A stretch of DNA of 64,000 nucleotides from contig OY992833.1 of assembly GCA_963921425.1 (NCBI GenBank), positions 31,606,698 to 31,670,697 of the forward strand, in the 5' to 3' direction. The translations under genes and the position numbers were made by a program. Of this stretch, positions 1 through 11,842 are shown in pieces (position 1 is the first letter of the stretch; the number at the start of each line of letters is the position of its first letter). Under the pieces are notes generated by a model. That model had not been told where the DNA came from. It saw only the letters and a program-made list of their open reading frames with translations, and did no database searches. The DNA comes from Dryas octopetala (lineage: Eukaryota > Streptophyta > Magnoliopsida > Rosales > Rosaceae).

Positions 1-9
1 TTCTGAAAA

Positions 10-15
10 TTTATT
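10..15 (-). terminator. poly(A) signal of the 299-941 gene
   Basis: Read on the minus strand this is AATAAA, about 285 bases downstream of the stop codon at 299. The stretch 16-298 has no coding signal and is best read as the 3' UTR. The transcript end probably lies at or just outside the left edge of the window. Confidence 0.5.
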
Positions 16-298
16 ACACTGGCTGGCAACATAAACCTGTCCCATTCATAACTAAGTAGGCAAAACACATCCAACAATCCCTTAATGGATAATAATCAAT
101 TCAATTGAAAATTTGACTCATAAATACAAGCAATAGGTAAGAAATGTACAAACAAGGATAATAGTTTTTGAACATGACTTTAAAGGCCGCGGAGCTTCAA
201 AAACCATTGGAGTCACATCTGCAATCATTGGAGTCATATCATGAGGATTGAAATATAATTTGCAAGATAAGTCATATCAAGAAAAAAAAAAAATTCAG

Positions 299-941
299 TT
301 AAAAACTTTGATAACTAGCTGCAGGGAAAAACGCTGAACCTTTTCCAAGGATCCGCCGTTGTAACTGCGCCTTCGAATTCGATGAATCTTTGATGAGAAT
401 ATGCCTGCAAGAAAGTCCATTGTATATAACTAAATTTTTTTGAGTAACTCGCAAAACATACATATATATATATATACATTGAAATACACACATTTAGCGT
501 AGCCAAACACTAACATACATAGCCTTGCTTCAGTTCATTGAAGTACATTGCAGCAAATTGTATAATTACCAAATTTGCAACATAAAACATTCACCGTAGC
601 AAAAGATAACAGTTCGCTTACCAATATCGCAGAGACGAAAACTGGAACGGCGAATCAAGACAAAAATCGAGAACCGCGTCCTTGCGACTACCAATACAGA
701 TCACTTCAACGAACTCAGAATTTCCCCAAAAATCCTCGCAATTCACTTCACTGTCCACATCGGCAGGTCCATTACTGGCCGAACTCGCAGTTACTCGAAG
801 CGAAGACCGATTCCAGCTGCACCTACTCCACTTTATATTGTACTTTTGTCTGTTACGAAACGAGCATTGCTTGAATACAAATCCACGGCACAGAGAAACA
901 CCGGAAGATGATCGGAAATTTGTGAATGCGGGAAGCTCCAT
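299..941 (-). CDS. Conserved-looking plastid-targeted protein, unknown function (2 exons)
   Basis: Exons are 941-622 and 404-299; the intron has a GTAAGC donor and a TTTCTTGCAG acceptor. The first exon ends in phase 2 (TG) and the next base G completes Trp107, giving 141 residues. The first ~60 residues are rich in Ser, Arg, Asn and Phe with few acidic residues, as in chloroplast transit peptides. The rest is acidic then compact, with the core EVICIGSRKDAVLDFCLDSP followed by a basic tail. I recognise no catalytic motif, membrane span or named family. The start is the first ATG of the exon, and the reading frame is open across a clean consensus intron, which supports a real gene. Function is unknown; plastid location is inferred from composition only. 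The next gene, at 5377, is divergent. Confidence 0.72.
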
Positions 942-3900
942 CGCTGTTGCTAGAACTCAAAGGAGTTGGTGCAATGGCAGATTGGGCGGGAGGGTTTTGA
1001 GGAGGGAGAACCAGTAACGACCTCAGAGAGAATGATACTTGTTATTCTTTGTCCTTTGATCATTAATGGAGGTATTAGTGAGTTCAGACTCAGTTGGGGC
1101 TCAGCCCACTAAGAAGTTTACATGTCAAAGCCCAGCCCACCATCAACCAACACAACCAAAGAACCTAACCCGGCCCTCCAGCCCAGTAACCCACAATATA
1201 GTATATGGGGATTTGATTGATTTTTTACAACAAAACAGTGTACAGGTACTTGCATATTATTGATTCATTGAATGCAACTTGGAGCTTTTATAATTATGTT
1301 GGCGTTCTCCCTTATTGCATATTGCAAACTTGATGTGAAGTCAACCAATGATAGCAAGTCACCTCCAAATTGATGAATGATGTCTTTGTCGATATATATA
1401 GCGGCTAAGCATATATGTAAACTGTCTCACTGTTAAGTTTACCTTGCTATATGCATGTTACTACTAGTTAATAGTGAGTTACTTTGCTATTCATCTTCTT
1501 CGTTACTTCCAAGTACTTTTATTCATTCTTATTTTGTGTTCTTTCTTGTAGCTGATCAAAATTTTACAAACGAGATGTTCGAATCCCACCAGTGTTACTT
1601 AATATTCTTTTTAAGGAGTAATGGAAAAAGGAGTTCGAATTATAATATGTAAAAAAAATGTGATGAACTTATATATATTTATATGATAGATAGCTGTTGG
1701 TACCGCGTGCACAGAAAGCTAGCATATATTAAGAAGTGACTAGGACATTAATTAATTAATTAATTTGTCATTCTTATGCAGCTGAAGCCTAGAGAATCTG
1801 CAAAACTTTTTGATGAATTCCGGAAGAGAGTCCAACTTTGTTTCAGGTATATCAACAAATCCACTTTACTGAATGTCGGAGTGATGAGGGTCTAGTTGCT
1901 TGAGCTAGCTAGGTATTCTAGCTCTTAATATATGATGCAACAATCGATCTCCGAGATCTACTGTATATGCTGTACGTAGCTATATACTAATTATATATAT
2001 TTTTCATCACAATCTTCACGAATCATATATATATATATAATACGTACGTCATGAAGATCATAGAGTCCTCCACTTGGAGCTCTGTGATGCGAATATACAG
2101 TGCCCCATAGCAGCATATCTACCCTAAAAAGGTCAAAAAGAACCTCTTCAAATTAACATTGTCCTATAAATTGGATTACACTGGTACAATGGTACGTACT
2201 CTACTAGTAATTTACACGAGGCTTCCCCGAAGTTGCTAATATTTTGGCCCACATAATTTCTCTTTCAAATTACATTCCCACAGTCGATTTGATTCTCTTT
2301 TTTTCAGCCCAAATAGTCTTCTTTTTTTAATGAGAGCTACGTCAGCTGGGCCCAAACAAATTAAAAAAGAATTAATTGGAACGTTTGGGCCTAATGATTC
2401 AACCCCGTAAAGCCCTAATATAAGGGTCTTCCTTTCTAGTTCCAAATAGGCAATAAATGGCCCTTAACGGCCTGATTACAAAAGCATTTGACCAATTTGA
2501 AAATGCATGGGAACGTAAAACAGAAAGAGTCTTAACTCTTAAGAGAGAGTAAAAGCATATAGCAACATAGCATGGTTAGTTGGAGCCTTGGAGGTTACGG
2601 TAGAGAGGTCAGAGACTGAGAGGGCAATAGAGAAGAAGTTGAGGGTAGCGAATGTAAAAACACAAACGTGAAAGAAATGCCGCCATTGTTGAAAATGTAG
2701 CGTGTCCATGTTCTAACAGAACTATCGTATGTCATATGTCCTCGTGTTGCAACAGACTGCTGTGTTGTCACTTAATGGTCTGGTCTGGTCTGGTCATATG
2801 GACTTGTTGCTGTTTCCCTCACCACTATCCCACAGTGCTTTCCTTCAAATGCTTAATTTCACCTTCTCTCTTGATATATATTATATATATGAGTTTGACA
2901 ATTCTCTGCATGTAACTGAAAGTTTTATATACTTTTTAAAATTTTAAGGTTTTTTTACTATTGTATTATATTTTTTTAATATGTGCCATTCCACTTTTTC
3001 ATTCATCTTACATATAAATATTTTATACATAGATATAGGAAACGTTTATTTATCGGACAACTAGTCTGACATATTATTTTAATTAATAGACGGTCTGACA
3101 TATTATTTTACCAATCTGTTTGAGATAAGAATACAACTAATAAGATAAACCATTTGAGCTGGGGTCAAACTATTTACTGCATTGAGAGTTACATGCAGGA
3201 CCTTCCTTAAGAGTTAGATGCCACGTTACAAGAGTCGGTTGCCATTGTATGACTATATAGTAAGATAGTAATTAATAAATTAATTAACCACGTACCATTT
3301 TCAAAATTCAAATTCGAGATATTTTCATTAATTTATTATCAACCATGAAAAAAATCCATTGGTTTTATTTTTCTTTTTGCTCAATTAGTACTCTTCGATA
3401 AAGGGGACCATTAAAATATCTTTATATATAAAAAAGAAGAAAAAAGAATTGACAATTTTTAATGATGCAAAGAGCAGGTGAATAATACGCCAATCAAAAT
3501 ATATCTTTTACTGAATTTAGGCATTCTTTTCCCATTAAGCAATTCAGACACTGCATCCAATTAAGAACCTCCCATTAGGATTTGCATGCAACTTAATAGC
3601 TGCAGAAAGCTAGCTAGAGGACATGTTTAGTGGTTACTGAGTCTGCTGGGTTCATAATTAAATGTCATATATCCAACCAAAGAAATGAAGAGTATTTACA
3701 CCCTCATCATATTATCAAAATGAATTGACACACACATATATGCATGACAGTGATATGCATAGTTATAGTTAAGCTGTCATTGTTTTGAAGAATGACAGAT
3801 CTGCTGCTAGCGTTCTTGTATGAGGAAAAGGGTTTAGCTGGCAAGGAATAAAAACTGTCATTCCAAGATTGAAAGGAGAGAAAAGAAGAAAAATTGAAAA

Positions 3901-4786
3901 ACTGTCCCAATCAAGTATTAATTCAAATCCCACAAAAAGCAAACATTTCACTCTATTATATCATTTTCATTTCCAAGTGAACACCATGTTTATTAGGGAA
4001 GCCAAAAAAAAAAAAAAAGTGGACACTATAATTAATAACGACCATAGCAATTGTTTTTGACTGATTTTAATTCTTTATAATTACTCTAGCAGGCCGAGGA
4101 TGACACAAAGTTGGTGATGACAAGAATGTATAATTAAATTAGTAGTGTAAAATCTGAATTGATTTTCCCATGTAATTGTTTATGGATAGTGGTTGGATTA
4201 GGTCCTTTAATTATGATGATGAATTTGCCATGTAATTAATTAATTAATTAGGAAAAGACTAAAATGGCCTTTCATGCATAGGGCCCAGATGTGAGTGGCA
4301 GTAGGAGAGCCAGCAAATGAATTGCATGTAAGTGAAACGGACCTAGTAGGCGCTGATGCAGCAGGAGCTAGCTCTCTCTTTACACATATATATATGTATA
4401 TATGTCAGGGGCTCTGTGACCAGAGCGACCTCTCAAACAGTAACAACAGTACTACGACTACTACAACTCTGGTAGCTAGCTTAAGCTCAAATTCAGCAAA
4501 CACCTTCATCGATCCAATTAGTTCCAAGGAACCTTCAGGTGCTCTCTAATTGACCCAATACTCTATAATTTCTTCTTCTTCTTCTTCTTCTCCATTTGAA
4601 ATTTGATATATTATTCAATTACTTGACAATTTTTCTGAAAAAAAAAATATTTATATCCATTCTTTTGGTTAAGTTTAGTTCAATTTATTCTCTATTTTGC
4701 TAATTTAATTTTTTATTTTTACTGTGAGGTCCACTTGGGAGAGGGTGATGAAAGAGAGTTTGTCTGGGAGTGACTAAGAAGATACG

Positions 4787-4790
<4 letters not shown>
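942..4790. other. Intergenic region between the plastid-protein gene and the IDD gene
   Basis: The left end (942-1040) is the 5' UTR/promoter side of the minus-strand gene. The rest is AT-rich with short (TA)n, ATTAATTA and poly-A runs and several short open frames without family resemblance. Around 1575 a short TTCGAATCCC-type motif resembles a tRNA T-arm, but no cloverleaf forms around it. Nothing else here supports a gene. Confidence 0.5.

Positions 4791-4791
<1 letters not shown>

Positions 4792-4836
<45 letters not shown>
4792..4836. repeat. (GA)n microsatellite upstream of the IDD gene
   Basis: A pure GA tract of about 45 bases lies about 540 bases upstream of the IDD start codon, probably in its promoter or 5' UTR. 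GA/CT tracts are common in plant promoters and can bind BPC/GAGA factors. A matching tract lies upstream of the second IDD gene at 18829-18856. Regulatory use is inferred. Confidence 0.7.
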
Positions 4837-4838
<2 letters not shown>

Positions 4839-5376
4839 AGCTAGCAGCTGCTGCATGCTCCTCTCACGCACCCTAGCATGTCGCTATGTGGCAATGGATT
4901 GGGTCCACCGACCTGTAGGCCTCACCTTCTCTCTCTCTCTTCTCCTTATCAATTAATTTTCAATTTAAGGGAGGAAAAAATAAATTCAGTGAAAATCTGG
5001 AAAAAAAATTAAAAAGAAATTAAAGAAAATATGCAGTGTATATGTGTTACTGTATGTGCATGACACCAAATCATAGAGGCTCAAACAGCATCACTTGCTC
5101 AGAATTTTCATTTAAAACAAGAGAAAAAAGCAGAGAAGAGAGAAAAGCATCTAATGCTTAGCTATGGAGTTGATTTCTTTTTCTTTCTCTTCAACTACCC
5201 TTGCTTAATCTACTAGCGAGCTCTCCTTTGAATTTTTTTGCTTTCTAGATAGCTTTCAGATTAATCAGTACTACTCCCAAAAGCCTCTATCCGCGCCGGC
5301 TTTTGGGTAAAATTTCAGGTCGACTCAAATTTCTTTCTAGAATTCAGATTAAGAGAAGAAGAGGAGCTGAGTGAAG

Positions 5377-5758
5377 ATGGCTGCATCTTCTTCATCCGGC
5401 GCAGCGCTTTTCGGAAATAGAGAAGAAGATCAAAACCAGATGAAGCAACAACATTCCAGCTCCACACCAACCTCATCCACAGCTGCGGCAGCTATCCCAC
5501 CCCAGAAGAAAAAGAGAAACCAACCTGGAACCCCAAGCAAGTATCCAACAATTTTTTTTCTACCAAGCTTAGCTAGGATCTACCTAGCTACCTAACACAA
5601 CAAATCAAAGAATGATTTTCTCATGAATTCAATTAATTAAATTGTTCACAGTCATGTGTTTCTTCCATTTCTCTCTTGCTTCACATGCACCTCTTCATCT
5701 ATCAATGAATCCCCCCAAAGGAACCCTAATCGGGAGGGGAATTGAATTGATGAAATGG

Positions 5759-5792
<34 letters not shown>

Positions 5793-7065
5793 GTAAGATG
5801 GATTGAAATGGGCAAATATATATAAGTTTATAAAATTATATGATTATATATTGTCTTGTAGTATTTCTAGTTGTGATTTATATATTTTCTAATTTGTTGT
5901 TTGGCATTTTTCATAACACAGATCCAGAAGCGGAAGTGATAGCACTATCTCCCAAGACGCTAATGGCAACAAACAGGTTCATATGTGAGGTGTGCAACAA
6001 AGGGTTCCAAAGGGAGCAGAACCTACAGCTCCACAGAAGAGGACACAACCTGCCTTGGAAGCTTAAGCAGAAGACTACAAAAGAACCCAAACGCAAGGTC
6101 TATCTGTGCCCCGAGCCCACATGCGTCCATCACGACCCCTCTAGAGCTCTCGGTGACCTCACCGGCATCAAAAAGCACTTCTCTAGAAAGCACGGCGAGA
6201 AAAAGTGGAAGTGTGAGAAGTGCTCCAAGAGGTACGCTGTGCAATCCGACTGGAAGGCCCATTCGAAGACCTGTGGGACTCGCGAATACAGATGTGACTG
6301 TGGCACTCTCTTCTCAAGGTAACACACTCTTCATCAACTTTTCAGCTCAATTTCCAATTAATTAATCATAACCATAATCATAGCATCATAAGTATAGTAA
6401 AAGGGCTAGCTAGTAAGAAGGCGAAGAGATCGAGTACGAGATTTGGTGGTGTCACACACACACCTCACACAAAGTACTTCTTGGCGTCTTTGGGTTTAGG
6501 GCCTCTAGGCTTTAGATTCCTCATCGTCAAAGTGACAAGAGAAGAAAAAGTTTTCATGCTTTTGGTATGCGTTTTCTGCCATATGGGTCTTCGTTTCTCT
6601 CTCTCTCTCTCTCTCATTTCAATTCACACTGGGCCTTATTCTATTTTCTTTGTCCCGTCAATGTTTTTATTTTAAATTTTCTTTGGGGAAGGAAAGGCCA
6701 GAAAACATGCTCCCACGTGAATTATCTCTGGAAACTGCCATGGTCGTAGTGGTTTCAAGATACATCCCGGCCCAGAGGAATTTTATTTTATTTTTTTAAG
6801 AAAGAAAAAACAAATAGCAGTACTAGTAGTACTAAACTAGTTCAATTTTCTTTTGTTTTACCTCGGAAACACCGCCCTCTTTCGCTCTTCAGCTTTTTTG
6901 TATTCACGTTTTGGTATTGCCATGTAGAGAGGGTGCTACTGGTGGTGTTGTTACCGGGTTTTTGTTCTCTTATGAGTTGGCCAAATGTGATCGATCACTA
7001 CTCTTCTCTTTGAGCTACCTCTTTTCAATTTTCCATCATCATAACCTTTGACACCCCTAGCTAGT

Positions 7066-7111
<46 letters not shown>

Positions 7112-9294
7112 TGGTTTTCATGAGTTCACCATGGCTTACAGTTTGAAAGCTGCCTGTGGTACTCATTGTGAATTTGGGTTAATTTCGTGGACTAATTGGA
7201 AATTGGAAATGTTTAATTTTGGGAAAAATTTCTCATGTGGAAAAAACAGACATGCATTTCATTGGTTTTGTATTAATTGAGCACAAGTCCTCAAATGGGT
7301 TTGTTGATTGATTACGTTTCATCAGTTGGAATACATTCTTTTGTTGCATTTATTGAACTGCCAGTTCTTGAAATGGTAGTTTCTTTGTTGTTAATTTGAC
7401 TCAACATTTTTTTTCACATTTTAGAGAAATTCCCTATCACATACCCTTCTCAATTCCTTGTATCATCTTGGGAAATTTTGGTTAACTTCCTTCTGCGATC
7501 TCTAGCTACCACCTGCTTGTTTCTGCATTAATATCTAGTATGGCAGATTCGTGCGTGCAACTGCAGTGCATGTGTAAGTCATTAAATGTGTCCTCCCATT
7601 CAAGCGTGAATTTGAGTTTGCAACATATTAAGTTCTTAATTAATCTTAATTATTCAAAAACCCTCACTGTAATTAGGGTTTTGATTTATGATCTCTATTA
7701 ATTAGAATGATAGAAATCATAGCATCGTGTATATTTTGAATTTTCCATCTGAAGCCTAGCTAGGTTGTGCCAATATAGTGGGGCCATTGAAATGCTCTAA
7801 ATGGAAGTCATCTCATGTAAGACTCCGTACATTTCTAAGTTGATGCAATAGACATGAATTTTTGTTGAGAAAAATGTTTTAACCTAGCAATAGCAAGCTT
7901 TACTACATATATATTTACCATGAAAGATGTATCGATGATCCAATGGGTTTTCATAATTTTGCAGGCGGGACAGTTTTATCACTCACAGGGCCTTCTGCGA
8001 TGCACTGGCCCAGGAAAGTGCAAGGCATCCACCCAATTTGAGCAGCCTTGGCAGCAACTTATTTGGGGGTACCAACAATAACAACAACAACATTACTGGC
8101 TTAGACTTATCTCATCATCACCAAGTGGGTCACCCTCCTCTAATTTCCTCACTACAAGACCACCACCACAACAACAATCACCAATCCCCTCATGACATCT
8201 TAAGACTCGGCGGTACAACCAACAATGCTGCTCGGACCGGACAATTCGACCACCTCCTCTCCCCTACTCCCATGGGCACTACCTCATCGTCTTTTCGACC
8301 ACCATCGGCTTCTTTCTTCATGTCCCCAGATCATCATCCGTCCAACCAACAATACCATCATGATCATCAAGGGTTGTTGCAAACCAAGTCATTCCATGGA
8401 CTCATGCAATTTTCTGATCATCTCCAGAGCAACACAAACAACCCTCAATCAGGAGCCAATCAGCTCTTCAACCTGCCTTTCCTTTCCAATAGCAGCAACA
8501 GCAACAGCACTGCCAACAATAACAACAATAGCAATTTACTAATTTCTTCTCCTCATCATGACCATTTCAACGTCAATGCAAATGGTACCGGTGGTGGCGG
8601 AGGTGGCAGCGAAGCCTCGAATCTCTTCTCGTCCGGTCACATAATTGGTGATCATATGAGCTCCGGCGCAGTCCCTTCTCTCTATAGCAATAATCAGCAG
8701 CAGCATGCAGGTGCAGGTGTGTCACATATGTCCGCAACTGCACTGCTTCAGAAGGCGGCTCAAATGGGCTCCACTACTTCAAGCAACAACACCACCTCCT
8801 CGCTTCTAAGAAGTTTCGGAAGCTCTACCTCGAGCGGCGGCGCTGCCAAGTCCGAAAGGCCTCAGCTACTGAATCCAGCGGCGAACTTAGGCGGCATTTT
8901 CGGGGACAATGACAACCATCTCCAAGACCTAATGAACTCCTTCGCTGGTGGTGGGAGCTCAGCATCCATTTTCGGAAGCGCATTTGGTGGTGGTGGTGGA
9001 TACGACGTGGCAGGAGCGAGTAGGAAGATGAATTTGGAGGAGGCAGCAAAGTTGCACCAGAATAATAATCTGGCGGCGGTGAGCATCGGAGGAGGGTCGG
9101 ATGGGCTGACGAGGGACTTTCTTGGGGTGGGACAGATAGTGAGGAGCATGAGCGGTGGGTTTTCACAGAGATCAGATCAGCAGCAACAACAGCAGCATGG
9201 GATTGACCATATGAGCACCTTGGATTCAGAGAGCAATGCACCAGCTGCGCCGTCAACCCAATCTTTTGGAGGAGGTCGAAATACTTTTCAGTGA
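5377..9294 (+). CDS. INDETERMINATE DOMAIN (IDD) C2H2 zinc-finger transcription factor, copy A
   Basis: Exons 5377-5536, 5922-6318 and 7965-9294 give 628 residues. The start is the ATG at 5377, because an in-frame TGA lies three codons upstream (5368-5370). A KKKR nuclear signal (residues 44-47) precedes the NQPGTPNPEAEVIALSP motif. The four ID-domain fingers are ZF1 C75/C78/H91/H95, ZF2 C116/C121/H139/H144, ZF3 C151/C154/H167/C171 and ZF4 C178/C180/H193/C197. The long third exon encodes a low-complexity Asn/Ser/Gly/His tail with the family motifs MSATALLQKAAQMG (~441) and TRDFLGVG (~568). In this family these motifs bind GRAS partners such as SHR/SCR/DELLA; that role is known for relatives and inferred here. 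It is closest in layout to the Arabidopsis IDD4/IDD5 type. The first intron uses a GC donor. Its tail-to-tail partner is at 15277-18365. Confidence 0.95.
5537..5921 (+). other. GC-AG intron 1 of IDD copy A
   Basis: The only donor that keeps the zinc-finger frame is CCAA|GCAAGT; the acceptor is AACACAG|ATCC. The split codon becomes Asn54. The GT four bases further on (5541) would shift the frame. The intron carries (CA)n at 5761-5786. The same donor sequence occurs in copy B. Confidence 0.88.
7070..7109 (+). repeat. (CT)n tract in intron 2 of IDD copy A
   Basis: A pure CT tract of about 40 bases lies inside the 1.65 kb second intron (6319-7964). On the coding strand it is CT, as is the tract in intron 2 of copy B (16943-17005). 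Confidence 0.7.
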
Positions 9295-9712
9295 ATACTA
9301 CTACAGTACTACATCAGTGAGAGAGGTACGTGAAAATTACTGTGACGTTTTGTAAAAATGATTAAAAAGTAGGGGTTTTGTTTAATTTCTTCGGTAAATG
9401 TGTCCTAACACTGCTACCCTTCTGAATCTACTTTTCAGTACTGGCAACCTTTAGTATTTTTGTTTTTTTTCTTTTTCTTTTTTTAGAAAAAGAAAAGAAA
9501 AGACTGACACATAATGTGTGTGTTGCATGGATGGTTACATAATATTGAGGCAGTCATGGGTCATGACCTGGAGTACACAGCGGGTCTTGTCTTTTTGTTT
9601 TCTTATATAAAGCATCATACTACTTCTATCTTCACCTTTTTAACGTTTATCTTGGCTGGCTGGCTGGCAGTCACGAGTAGGGCTCCAGTACATATAAATA
9701 TCTTCTCTAGAC

Positions 9713-9718
9713 AATAAA
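9713..9718 (+). terminator. Candidate poly(A) signal of IDD copy A
   Basis: AATAAA about 420 bases past the stop codon, in T-rich surroundings. This implies a 3' UTR of roughly 430 bases. Confidence 0.4.
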
Positions 9719-11185
9719 GATGCATTTCCAAATTGTCTTGGATTATATGCATGCTATGCTCACCTGATCGAATTCAATTATTTATTTTAACTGTTTCATT
9801 ATAATTCACCTTGACACATTTTTTTTTGTAATTAAGTTAGATATTTTTATCACATTACATTGACTTCTCTTCTCTCCCATGTGCTCAATTTTCTTACAGA
9901 AATTAAATAACTTTAAAAAACAAAAAAAGCTACATGTTAAAAAAACTTTTCTTCATTTTTTTTTTCGTTTGAATTTCCATGGTTTTAGTTTGCTGTTTAA
10001 TTACAACATATAAAAGAATAGTCTTGACAATTTAATTTGCTGCCTTTAAAGAAATAAGAAAAGGGACATTGCAATTATTACTAAATTTGGCTTTGGTTGC
10101 AGGAAATTTAACTTGTTTCGATCAAAAGGTAGCTCGTTTTTCGTCATACCATATTGAATCCATCAAGTTCTGCAGGCTCAGCATCCAATCCTTAGCGCCG
10201 TGAAGTTTTCCATACAGTTCATAATCTAAGGTTCTCCAAGCTGTATATTTTCTTTTTTCGAACCTCAAAAGTGTTTGGGGAGAGTTCATTTTCAAAAATT
10301 AAGGCTAGAACTTTCTCGTAGTTTTAAATGACTAGTAGACAATTTAATTACTGTGTTTCATGTTAAACAGGTGTTGCTTTATGTATTAGCAGTTACAACA
10401 AAATTTAAATGGATAGGAACTTTGGTTGGTATTTATTAACTTTGACCACACATGCAACTGTCTAATAATGTTTCCAGAGCCGTTACCAAGTAAGTTAAAA
10501 TAAGTCCATGTGGGGACATATTTAGCTGGAAGCCTGGAAATGAATTGACTCAGAAAAATTATTCGTTAATTTTATTTCTTTTAAATAGCATTTAAAATGG
10601 TTTTTTTTAAAGCTAATAAATCTAAATAACGTTGCTGCTTTATTTTCCTTTTCTTTTTTAATGATTGGGAAATAATTTAGTTGGTAGAAGGTCTCTAGCT
10701 AATTCACATTTCCATTATTTTCCTCAAATGTTGTATATATATATCCAATAAACTTAATTTTTACCATTTCTCAATCTTGATTTTCTTTTTTGCTAATTTT
10801 AAAATTCAACGTTCTGCAGTTTCTCTCGAATATGTATGTCTTTTTTTTCTAATGAAAATACATGTTCACCCTTCTTCATTTTTTTTCAAACAAATTTATT
10901 TGAATACATATACGTGTACGTTATAGGTGTGTTTTCTGAACTTCATGTGATTCCATGACCAATGCTGCTATAGTAATTAAACCGAAGTTGAATTAAAGAC
11001 AACAGTACGTATTATTGTTTGATATTTAATTTCATGCCTCTTGGAATTTAACAAGTTGAGTTGGTACGTGTTAGACAAGTATAGATCGAAGAATGACCTT
11101 TGTAATAACCAAAGAACATTATATTGCTCATTGGGTTTGATGTGTGACGACTTGTCAGAGGTATCAGTACCGCATATACATATAG
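9719..11185. other. Intergenic DNA between the convergent IDD genes, left part
   Basis: AT-rich sequence with frequent poly-T and poly-A runs and no frame of recognisable protein. No repeat with clear ends was found in this part. Confidence 0.4.
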
Positions 11186-11591
11186 AGGCCCTTCTAATAA
11201 GGGATTCTTCATTCAGTGTTAAATGAAGGATCACCTTATGGGGCTCACACGAGTCGTTTTGTGTTAATCCGAACCGTCCATTTTTTACATCTCCATTGAT
11301 AGATCATCCTTGCAAAAAATCAGCCAAATCGAAAATCGTTTACCTGTTCGATTAAGCGGTCAAAATTTAGATATTTATAGAGGAATTTGTTGTTCGTCCA
11401 TTTGTTTTAAACTTTGACCGCTTAAACGAACGGGTAAACGATTTTCGATTTAACTGATTTTTTGAAGGAATAATTTATCAATGGAGATGTAAAAAATAGA
11501 CGGTTCAGATTAACACATAACGACTCGTGTGGGCCACACAGGGTGATCCCTCATTTAACACTAAATGAGGAATCTCTTATTAGAAGGGCCT
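11186..11591. mobile_element. Foldback MITE, family 1, between the IDD genes
   Basis: About 406 bases. The ends AGGCCCTTCTAATAAG and CTTATTAGAAGGGCCT are inverted copies, and the match runs through most of each half (left arm to ~11350, right arm from ~11400). Each arm holds the module ACACGAGTCGTTTTGTGT, then a GAACCGTCC block, then an ATCTCCATTGATAGATCA block. The flanks are TA-rich, so the target duplication is probably TA or unclear. It has no coding capacity. The same inner module recurs at 32863-33421. Confidence 0.85.
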
Positions 11592-11810
11592 TATATATAT
11601 ATATATGATCAAATATTTATATAGATTAATTATAGATAAAGTTCACTATCGATCATTAATTTGTGAGCATGAATGTGTGGGCAGGACTAATGCGTATGCA
11701 TATTTCCTTTTCTTTTTTCCTTTTTTTTTGTTGAGGAGAATTAAACATGCATGTTAATATTAGGGAATAGGGACCAATGCATAACATTCCATTTGATTCA
11801 TTATACGTAG

Positions 11811-11842
<32 letters not shown>

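Noticed and set aside
1570..1600. TTCGAATCCC motif like a tRNA T-arm
   Set aside because: No acceptor, D or anticodon arms can be paired around it; such words are common in plant repeats.
4295..4549. 84-codon open frame upstream of IDD copy A
   Set aside because: Composition and lack of any family resemblance suggest 5' UTR or promoter sequence; no splice phase links it to the IDD frame.
5541..5595. Reading of IDD exon 1 on through GTATCC to a stop at 5595
   Set aside because: Runs into the intron; the GC donor at 5537 restores the family motif in both paralogues.
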